Assembly: GCA_913776245.1 (NCBI GenBank)
Contig: CAJYLO010000020.1
Location: forward strand, 108,960-172,959
From: an uncultured Chryseobacterium sp.
Lineage (GTDB): Bacteria > Bacteroidota > Bacteroidia > Flavobacteriales > Weeksellaceae
Length of the DNA: 64,000 nt
Direction: 5' to 3'
A program made the translations under genes and the position numbers. Under the pieces are notes generated by a model. The model made no database searches. It was not told the DNA's origin and saw only the letters and a program-made list of their open reading frames with translations. Shown piece after piece: positions 58,542 to 64,000 of the stretch (the stretch's first letter is position 1; each line of letters starts with the position of its first letter).

Positions 58542-59666
58542 TTAATTGAACATATCTTTTACTTTCTCAAAGAAAGTCTTTTCTTTTCCGGTAGGTTCAG
58601 CGTTCATATCGCCGTTTTCCATCTGGTTTTTGAAGAATTCTTTTTGTTCTTTAGTCAGTTTCTGAGGAGTCCATACATTGATGTGAACAAACATATCACC
58701 TTTGCCGCCATAACCTTCAATATTAGGAAGGCCTTTTCCGGCTAATCTCAGAATTTTTCCGGATTGTGTTCCTTCATCAATCTTGATTTTGACTTTTCCG
58801 CCTACCACATTAATTTCCTTCGTCGTTCCTAGAGCTGCTTCTGCAAAAGAAATATACAGTTCCTGGTGAAGATTGTCGCCCTCACGCTTGATGGTTTTAT
58901 CTACTTCTTCTTCCACTACCACTAAAAGATCACCAGGTGTTCCTCCCAAAGGCGCATCATTTCCTTTTCCTCTAACGTTGAGTTGGATTCCGTCTCTTGC
59001 ACCCGCCGGAATATTGATGGTGATTTCTTCCTCTTCTTTTACCAGACCTTGTGCATTGGCTCCGGAAGGGATTTTGTCTGCTACTTTTCCAACACCGTGA
59101 CACGTTCCGCAGGTAGTTTGCGTCTGCATCTGTCCGAACATCGTATTCATTACTTTTACCTGGACGCCGCTTCCGCCGCAGGTAGGACAGGTTTTAGAAG
59201 TAACACCCGCAGCCAGCTTCATCTTTTTAACTTTAACGGTTTTCTGAGTTCCGTTGATCATCTCTTCAAGATTAAGCTTGATGCGGATTCTCAGGTTAGA
59301 GCCGCGTGCCTGCTGCTGTCTCTGACCGCCGCCAAATCCGCCACCGAAATGTCCGCCGAAAATATCGCCAAACTGGCTGAAGATATCTTCCATATTCATT
59401 CCGCCGCCGAATCCACCGAAACCGCCACCGCCTGCTGCACCGCCCATTCCGGCGTGTCCGAATTGGTCATATCTCGCCTTCTTGTTATCGTCGCTCAGCA
59501 CTTCATAAGCTTCTGCCGCTTCCTTGAATTTTTCCTCTGCTTCCTTGTCTCCCGGATTTTTGTCCGGATGATATTTAATCGCCATTTTTCTGTAGGCTTT
59601 CTTTATTTCCTCTGCGCTGGCCGATTTGGATATTTCTAAAACTTCGTAGTAATCGCGTTTTGACAT
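58542..59666 (-). CDS. dnaJ: Chaperone protein DnaJ
   Basis: 374 residues. Co-chaperone of DnaK. J domain (1-70) with the HPD motif in [16 protein letters not shown]. The Gly/Phe linker (about 73-120) is very Gly-rich. The zinc region has only two CxxCxGxG motifs, CPTCGGSG and CGTCHGVG, where DnaJ usually has four. C-terminal substrate domains follow to about 350. grpE is 92 bp upstream with a word element between; dnaK is not in the window. Confidence 0.95.
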   Translation of the reverse strand: MSKRDYYEVLEISKSASAEEIKKAYRKMAIKYHPDKNPGDKEAEEKFKEAAEAYEVLSDDNKKARYDQFGHAGMGGAAGGGGFGGFGGGMNMEDIFSQFGDIFGGHFGGGFGGGQRQQQARGSNLRIRIKLNLEEMINGTQKTVKVKKMKLAAGVTSKTCPTCGGSGVQVKVMNTMFGQMQTQTTCGTCHGVGKVADKIPSGANAQGLVKEEEEITINIPAGARDGIQLNVRGKGNDAPLGGTPGDLLVVVEEEVDKTIKREGDNLHQELYISFAEAALGTTKEINVVGGKVKIKIDEGTQSGKILRLAGKGLPNIEGYGGKGDMFVHINVWTPQKLTKEQKEFFKNQMENGDMNAEPTGKEKTFFEKVKDMFN

Positions 59667-59667
59667 A

Positions 59668-59752
59668 ATTCGTAATTAATGATTGATAGTTGATGAATGA
59701 TAATTGATATTTAAAATGAAAGAATCATTTATCAATTACCTCTTATCATTGA
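59668..59752. repeat. Inverted word element (TGATAAATGAT family) between grpE and dnaJ
   Basis: Left half TAATGATTGATAGTTGATG plus AATGATAATTGAT; right half ATCATTTATCAATTAC plus CTTATCATTGATAAT. The halves are imperfect reverse complements around about 15 bases. It lies in the dnaJ leader and is the longest of the word elements. Confidence 0.55.
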
Positions 59753-59758
59753 TAATAT

Positions 59759-60298
59759 TTAGTTTCCGGTTACAACTTTAGCAAAACGGATTACTTTGTC
59801 GTGCAGCTGATAACCGGTTTCTATCACATCTACAATTTTACCTTTCAGTTCAGGTGTAGGGGCCGGAATTTGAGTAATCGCCTCATGGAAATCTACATTA
59901 AAATCATCACCTGCATTCACTTCAATTGGCTTAAGGCCTTTTTCTGCCAGTTTATTTCTGAATTTCTGATAGATCAGCTCAACGCCTTTCAGGTCGGATT
60001 CGTTTCCGTTTTTAGCAATTTCTTTCAAAGCTCTTTCGAAGTCATCCAAAACGCCTAACATTGATGTCATCAGATCTTTTGAAGCATACAGATAAAATTC
60101 GTTTTTTTCCTTCAGAGTTCTTTTCTTGTAATTTTCAAACTCTGCATATAAACGGATGTATCTGTCCTTTTCATCTGCCAAAAGTTCTTCTGCAGTTGGC
60201 TGTTGTGACACATTTTCCTGATTTTCCTGCTCCGTTGTTTCGTTTACCGGTGTGTCCTGATTCAGATTTTCTTCGTGTATATCTTTGTTTTCTTCCAT
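59759..60298 (-). CDS. grpE: Nucleotide exchange factor GrpE
   Basis: 179 residues. It exchanges ADP for ATP on DnaK. An acidic, disordered N-terminus (1-45, rich in Glu/Gln/Asn), a long helix (about 46-95; ELLADEKDRYIRLYAEFENYK) and the C-terminal wing with the family motif GYQLHDKVIRFAKVVTGN at the end. NVDFHEAITQIP is the wing's conserved piece. First gene of the grpE-dnaJ unit. Confidence 0.95.
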   Translation of the reverse strand: MEENKDIHEENLNQDTPVNETTEQENQENVSQQPTAEELLADEKDRYIRLYAEFENYKKRTLKEKNEFYLYASKDLMTSMLGVLDDFERALKEIAKNGNESDLKGVELIYQKFRNKLAEKGLKPIEVNAGDDFNVDFHEAITQIPAPTPELKGKIVDVIETGYQLHDKVIRFAKVVTGN

Positions 60299-60349
60299 TA
60301 TTGATAAATTTATAGGGTCTACTTCTCAATTTTTCTGCCAATGCTCTTG

Positions 60350-60401
60350 TTTTGACAATTAGGCAGAAGTTTTTTAGCTCTTGCTGAAGCATTTTTGACA
60401 G
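60350..60401. promoter_or_regulatory. TTTTGACA half-sites between grpE and the DUF1003-like gene
   Basis: TTTTGACAATTAGGCAGAA (60350-60368) and TTTTTGACAG near 60392-60401 lie in the divergent promoter region. The first matches the repeated GGTTTTTGACAGTTTGRCA near pelA. As imperfect inverted TGNCA sites they could be heat-stress operators. Seen by eye only. Confidence 0.4.
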
Positions 60402-60439
60402 TCCGTTCAAAAAAGCTTATTTTTATCAAAAATTTAGGA

Positions 60440-60985
60440 ATGAGACTGACGGAAGAAAATGAGAAAAAACTATCTGCATTAGAAAAAATTGCCAACGGAA
60501 TCATCTGGTGGGTTGGCTCTATTCAGTCATTGGTTTTTCATACTATTTTTTTTATTGTTTGTTTTGCATTGCCAATTTTCAATATTGTTGAATTTGAGCA
60601 TATGCTGCTTGTTCTTACAACGGTAGTTTCGCTGGAGGCGATTTATCTTGCGATTTTTATTCAGATGTCAGTGAATAAAAGTTCTGAACATATTGAGGAT
60701 CTGAAGGAAGATGTTAATGAAATTCAGGAAGATATTGATGAGATCCAGGAAGATATTGATGAGATCCAGGAAGATATAGAAGAAATCCAGGAAGACGTGG
60801 AGGAAATCCAGGAAGATGTTGAAGAAATCAATGAGGACGAAGATGATGAAGATCATAGTGAACGTGCGAGAACGGTAATGCTGAAAAGCAAGGTCACCAA
60901 TAATAAGAACGATATTAAAAACCTGAAAGATAAAATCAAAGAACTTGAAAGCCTGATTGAAAATCTCAAGAAAGAAGAGGAATAA
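60440..60985 (+). CDS. DUF1003-like membrane protein with an acidic heptad-repeat coiled coil
   Basis: 181 residues from the ATG at 60440 (MRLTEENEKKLSALEKIANG). Two helices at about 27-48 and 56-78; SLEAIYLAIFIQMSVN is the DUF1003-type signature. Residues about 94-135 are six near-identical 7-residue units EIQED(I/V)(D/E), then a charged coil to the end. The in-frame ATG at 60395 precedes the likely promoter. Function unknown. Confidence 0.82.
   Translation: MRLTEENEKKLSALEKIANGIIWWVGSIQSLVFHTIFFIVCFALPIFNIVEFEHMLLVLTTVVSLEAIYLAIFIQMSVNKSSEHIEDLKEDVNEIQEDIDEIQEDIDEIQEDIEEIQEDVEEIQEDVEEINEDEDDEDHSERARTVMLKSKVTNNKNDIKNLKDKIKELESLIENLKKEEE
60719..60844 (+). repeat. Six 21-bp tandem repeats within the DUF1003-like gene
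   Basis: Units such as GAGATCCAGGAAGATATTGAT repeat six times in frame and encode the heptads EIQEDID and variants. Later units drift, so the array looks like an expansion that is now diverging. Confidence 0.85.
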
Positions 60986-61072
60986 ATCGTGTTTTATAAG
61001 ACTGATATTATCACCCTGAAGCACTCGAAGACTTCTTTATTTGTCAGTCTGAGGCTCTCGAAGACCATAAAA

Positions 61073-62185
61073 CTAAATTTCCAATTTCATAATCTTCTCC
61101 ATTTGTTTTTGGTTCACAGCTTCCGGGAGCATTCTAAAAATAAAATTCCTGACTCCTGTAAAATTTTCCCATTGTGCTATTTTTCCAAGCGTCCAGCTTG
61201 TGTTTACAATATGATGAACTTTCTCCTTTCGGATTTTTTCAAATTGAGAAAAAACTTTGTTCCAGTCTTTTTCAGTTTCCAGAAGCTTCGATAGTACATA
61301 AGCATCTTCAACCGCCTGGCAGCCGCCTTGTCCCATATTTGGCGTTGTTGCGTGTGCAGCATCGCCGATCAGGCAAAGGTTTTCTGTTGACCAATTGTTC
61401 ATCGGCTTGATGTCGATAATGTCATTTAGAATAATATTTTTTTTAGCAGTTTCAGAAATCATTTTCAAAATGTCAGGATGAAAATCCCTGAATTCCTTCG
61501 ACAAATCAATATCTTCAGAATAAAATTTTTCATTCACCAAAGCATACCAATATAAAGTATTTTCCCGAACTTTCACAAAACCGAAACGTTTCCCTTTTCC
61601 CCACATTTCGTAAGCATTATGACTGTATTTTTCTGGAATTTCGGTTTGCAGAACGCCTCGCCAGCATTTCTGGCCGGCATTTCGGATTTCTCCAGATTTT
61701 AAAATTTGATTCCGAACCAAAGATTTTACGCCATCGGCTCCAAAAACAATTTCAGTTTCGATTGCCGTTTTGTCCTCAAAAGTCAAATGATAATGGTCTT
61801 TCTTCTCAATTGTCGAAAGACGTTTATTTAGAACAATGTATTCAGAGATATTCTCGCTCAAAATTCTTTGTAAATCCGCTCTGTGAATGGCAATGTTGCA
61901 AACATTATATTTTTTCTCGAGTTTCAGAACATCGGTTTTTGAAATGGTTTTCAGTTTTTTGTCCGTAATGATCAGAGCATGCATTTTGGTTCCAGCATTT
62001 TCGATTTTTTCTTTCAATCCAAGCTTATCAAAGATTTGCATGGCGTTGCCCGCCATCGCAATGCCTGCGCCGACAGGTTTGATTTCCGGTACACTTTCAT
62101 AGATTTTAAAATCGATGTTTTGCTGCTTTAGAAAATTCCCTAAAGTCAATCCGCCAATTCCGCAACCGATGATTGAGATGGTCAT
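61073..62185 (-). CDS. FAD-dependent monooxygenase
   Basis: 370 residues. FAD motif ISIIGCGIGGLTLGNFL at the N-terminus (GxGxxG), the DG motif FGADGVKSLVRN at about 150-161, and the GD motif LCLIGDAAHATTPNMGQGG at about 283-301. Group A flavin monooxygenase/hydroxylase, like those that act on aromatic compounds, quinone precursors or tetracycline. The substrate is unknown. The upstream membrane protein gene overlaps its start by 4 bp. Confidence 0.9.
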   Translation of the reverse strand: MTISIIGCGIGGLTLGNFLKQQNIDFKIYESVPEIKPVGAGIAMAGNAMQIFDKLGLKEKIENAGTKMHALIITDKKLKTISKTDVLKLEKKYNVCNIAIHRADLQRILSENISEYIVLNKRLSTIEKKDHYHLTFEDKTAIETEIVFGADGVKSLVRNQILKSGEIRNAGQKCWRGVLQTEIPEKYSHNAYEMWGKGKRFGFVKVRENTLYWYALVNEKFYSEDIDLSKEFRDFHPDILKMISETAKKNIILNDIIDIKPMNNWSTENLCLIGDAAHATTPNMGQGGCQAVEDAYVLSKLLETEKDWNKVFSQFEKIRKEKVHHIVNTSWTLGKIAQWENFTGVRNFIFRMLPEAVNQKQMEKIMKLEI

Positions 62186-62670
62186 TTATAATTAGTTTTG
62201 TTCTTTTTATATCTAGTCCATTGAAGTAACATAGAAACTCCTACGAATAGATAGAATAAAAAGATAATGATATCAAAAAAGTCGAAACTTAAATTTAAAT
62301 CTTCATTTCTTTCGAGCAAAAAAATAATTACACCAGAAATAATTGGTACAAAGAAAATTGTAAATAATATGAATGGATAGTTTTTAACATTCCAGAAGAA
62401 AAAAGGAATTTTTCCACCAGTAAAATGACCGGGATTTAGGCTGTTTTTATGCCAATCTTCAAAATCATTCTGAAAATTTTCATCTACTTCAACATCATTT
62501 TCATCAAGATTTAAACTATTTATAAAATCAAAAACATCCTGTTTGTCTTTTTCCTCACAATAAAGAATGTTATTTTCCCAATCGGCTTCGAACAATATTC
62601 CTTTATCTTTCAAACCCTGACAAACAAAGTCTAAATTAGACGCAAATTTGAATTTTTTAACTTCAACCAT
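62182..62670 (-). CDS. Membrane protein of unknown function
   Basis: 162 residues. A soluble N-terminal part (1-95) with an acidic stretch (DENDVEVDENFQNDFEDWH), then two helices (about 96-117, 126-150). The N-terminal half (FASNLDFVCQGLKDKGILFEADW) looks like a small alpha/beta module such as a domain that binds other proteins. Coupled by a 4-bp overlap to the monooxygenase gene. Family not recognised. Confidence 0.72.
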   Translation of the reverse strand: MVEVKKFKFASNLDFVCQGLKDKGILFEADWENNILYCEEKDKQDVFDFINSLNLDENDVEVDENFQNDFEDWHKNSLNPGHFTGGKIPFFFWNVKNYPFILFTIFFVPIISGVIIFLLERNEDLNLSFDFFDIIIFLFYLFVGVSMLLQWTRYKKNKTNYK

Positions 62671-62680
62671 ATTTAAAAAT

Positions 62681-62706
62681 AAAAAAGCAGGTCAAAAACC
62701 TGCTTC
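62681..62706 (-). terminator. Terminator of rpoD
   Basis: AAGCAGGT (62685-62692) and ACCTGCTT (62698-62705) pair around CAAAA, with A's on the left as T's on the minus strand. Confidence 0.82.
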
Positions 62707-62725
62707 TAATTTATAATCAAAAATC

Positions 62726-63592
62726 TTATTTACCAAGATAAGATTTCAGAATCTTACTTCTGGAATTATGTTTCAGCCTTTTGATCGCTTTTTCCTTGAT
62801 CTGACGAACTCTTTCTCTTGTTAAATCGAATGTTTCACCAATTTCTTCCAATGTCATAGGATGTTTCCCATTCAGACCGAAATATAATCTTACAAGATCC
62901 GCTTCTCTCGGAGTTAAAGTATTCAAGGCTCTTTCAATCTCAATTTGAAGAGATTCAAGCATCAGATCTTTATCCGGACTTGGCGATTCTCCTGAACGTA
63001 ACACGTCATAAAGGTTAGAATCTTCACCTTCCACAAGCGGCGCATCCATTGATAGGTGACGACCACTGTTTTTCATCGATTCTTTGATATCTTCCTCGCT
63101 CATATCCAGAACTTCTGCCAATTCTTCCGGAGAAGGCGGTCTTTCGTTCTCTTGCTCAAGGTGAGCATAAGCTTTGTTGATCTTGTTGATAGAACCGATC
63201 TTGTTCAAAGGTAATCTTACAATTCTCGACTGCTCAGCCAAAGCCTGCAAAATCGATTGACGAATCCACCAAACAGCATAAGAGATGAATTTGAAACCTC
63301 TCGTTTCATCATATCTTTTCGCCGCTTTCATCAGACCAAGATTTCCTTCGTTGATGAGATCCGGAAGAGAAAGTCCCTGATTCTGATACTGTTTAGAAAC
63401 CGAAACCACGAAACGTAAGTTGGCTTTGATCAGTTTTTCAAGCGCAGCTCTGTCTCCGGCACGGATTCTCTGAGCCAGATCCACCTCCTCGTCGGCGGTG
63501 ATCAGTTCAACTTTTCCGATCTCTTGCAGATACTTGTCCAGTGATGCGGTTTCCCTGTTGGTAACCTGTTTTGTAATTTTTAATTGTCTCAT
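62726..63592 (-). CDS. rpoD: Primary RNA polymerase sigma factor RpoD/SigA
   Basis: 288 residues, the short Bacteroidota form with no region 1.1. It has region 1.2 ([24 protein letters not shown]), region 2 ([43 protein letters not shown]), region 3 and region 4 ([24 protein letters not shown]). This protein reads the -33/TAnnTTTG promoters found across the window. Housekeeping role is strongly supported. Confidence 0.97.
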   Translation of the reverse strand: MRQLKITKQVTNRETASLDKYLQEIGKVELITADEEVDLAQRIRAGDRAALEKLIKANLRFVVSVSKQYQNQGLSLPDLINEGNLGLMKAAKRYDETRGFKFISYAVWWIRQSILQALAEQSRIVRLPLNKIGSINKINKAYAHLEQENERPPSPEELAEVLDMSEEDIKESMKNSGRHLSMDAPLVEGEDSNLYDVLRSGESPSPDKDLMLESLQIEIERALNTLTPREADLVRLYFGLNGKHPMTLEEIGETFDLTRERVRQIKEKAIKRLKHNSRSKILKSYLGK

Positions 63593-63720
63593 TATAAAAA
63601 CCTCATTCTATTAGGTTGCATTATATTATACGATGAGAACATCAAAAAGGTTACAAATATTTCAATTTTATCAGCTTAAAGTTCAATTTTAACGCATTTT
63701 AAAATTAATTAGTAAAATTT
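63593..63720. other. rpoD upstream region
   Basis: This AT-rich region upstream of rpoD presumably holds its promoter, but I see no perfect TAnnTTTG box on the minus strand. The remaining gap to 64000 holds two repeats (63721-63803, 63851-63889) and no gene. Confidence 0.5.
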
Positions 63721-63803
63721 GGGCAGCTTGATCCGTCTTCCGCTCCCGCTTTTTTGCCACGCCTTTACCAATGCAAAAAAGAGCTCCGCTCAAGCCGGGC
63801 TGC
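63721..63803 (+). repeat. Dispersed GGCAGCTT...GGGCTGC hairpin element, copy 4
   Basis: It begins GGGCAGCTTGATCCGTCTTCC and ends CGCTCAAGCCGGGCTGC. The inner stem CTTTTTTGC pairs with GCAAAAAAG around CACGCCTTTACCAAT. Same orientation as the other three copies, upstream of rpoD. Confidence 0.75.
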
Positions 63804-63850
63804 AGGATTCCGCATAAAAACAACATTAAGTAATAAAATCAATGTTGTCA

Positions 63851-63889
63851 TTCCGCAGGAATCCAGACTGTTGAGATTCCTGCCTTTAG
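63851..63889. repeat. Inverted repeat GCAGGAATC...GATTCCTGC
   Basis: GCAGGAATC (63855-63863) pairs with GATTCCTGC (63875-63883) around 11 bases, directly after TTGTCATTCC. The words resemble those at 14820 and 26639. A further AAGATTCCTG lies near 63945. Confidence 0.55.
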
Positions 63890-64000
63890 ATTTGTATTGT
63901 AAAAAATTAATACATTAGAAAGAGCAGAGCATTTAATTAAACTGAAAGATTCCTGTGAATAAAATTCATATTCCGATTAAGAATTAAATGCCCTTTTCTA

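Noticed and set aside
58983..59639. Plus-strand 218-residue frame over dnaJ
   Set aside because: It is the antisense of the DnaJ zinc and J domains; DnaJ is clearly the real gene.

Overview
This 64 kb window looks like ordinary chromosome of a flavobacterium close to Chryseobacterium (Bacteroidota, Weeksellaceae-like). The evidence is AT-rich DNA, Bacteroidota core promoters of the form TAnnTTTG, gliding/type IX secretion genes (porT, gldB, gldC), a short RpoD without region 1.1, 6S RNA next to zapA, and Bacteroidota-type proteins (BatC/BatD, an AraC regulator fused to TPRs, PL10 pectate lyase). No rRNA, phage, conjugative element, IS or CRISPR array was found. The genus is my inference from protein style, not from a search.

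Layout. 0-9.7 kb is mostly minus strand: hsp20, rny, a 6S-like RNA, zapA with a small coiled-coil partner, porT-menG, ribD, several unnamed envelope proteins, nadE and an acetyltransferase. 9.7-15.8 kb is plus strand: gldB, gldC, a Cys/Met PLP enzyme, acetyltransferase, a membrane EEP hydrolase, a plug-domain-like secreted protein and pheA. 15.8-17.8 kb holds a ParDE toxin-antitoxin pair and an amino acid permease. 18-23 kb holds a HAD protein, serA, ansA, tRNA-Ser(GGA), small lipoproteins and a CinA-C protein. 23-30.7 kb is minus strand: LptF/G-type permease, a GapN-like aldehyde dehydrogenase, DoxX, pectate lyase, an NAD-binding protein and a degenerate AAA protein. 30.8-36 kb is plus strand: an ABC exporter, batC-batD and marC. 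36-44 kb has two tandem acyl-CoA ligases facing an acyl-CoA dehydrogenase (fatty acid activation and first oxidation step), a serine hydrolase, an extended lgt, and yidD. 44.5-52 kb has an MFS exporter, AlkB-like protein, Na+/H+ antiporter, hisS and an AraC-TPR regulator. 52-64 kb has secreted proteins, CvfB, an epimerase, S41 protease, threonine aldolase, a DtxR regulator, dnaJ-grpE, a DUF1003-like protein, FAD monooxygenase and rpoD.

Shared themes. Chaperones and proteostasis (hsp20, dnaJ, grpE), envelope building (lgt, yidD, LptF/G, bat, PorT, Gld proteins) and amino acid/cofactor metabolism dominate. Promoters can be read directly at many genes. Three genes (pheA, batC, dtxR) have the -7 box only 4-5 bases before the start codon, which suggests leaderless mRNAs.

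What is not explained by genes. Intergenic DNA carries several hairpin-forming repeat families: four copies of a GGCAGCTT...GGGCTGC element whose inner stem changes sequence but stays paired; a GC-rich element with a perfect 25-bp hairpin; and about ten low-complexity 'word' elements, many with inverted halves. The most unusual protein is an intact AAA+ family protein that has lost most catalytic signatures. I did not find a clear new multi-gene system; the repeat elements and the AAA protein are the best candidates for something undescribed.
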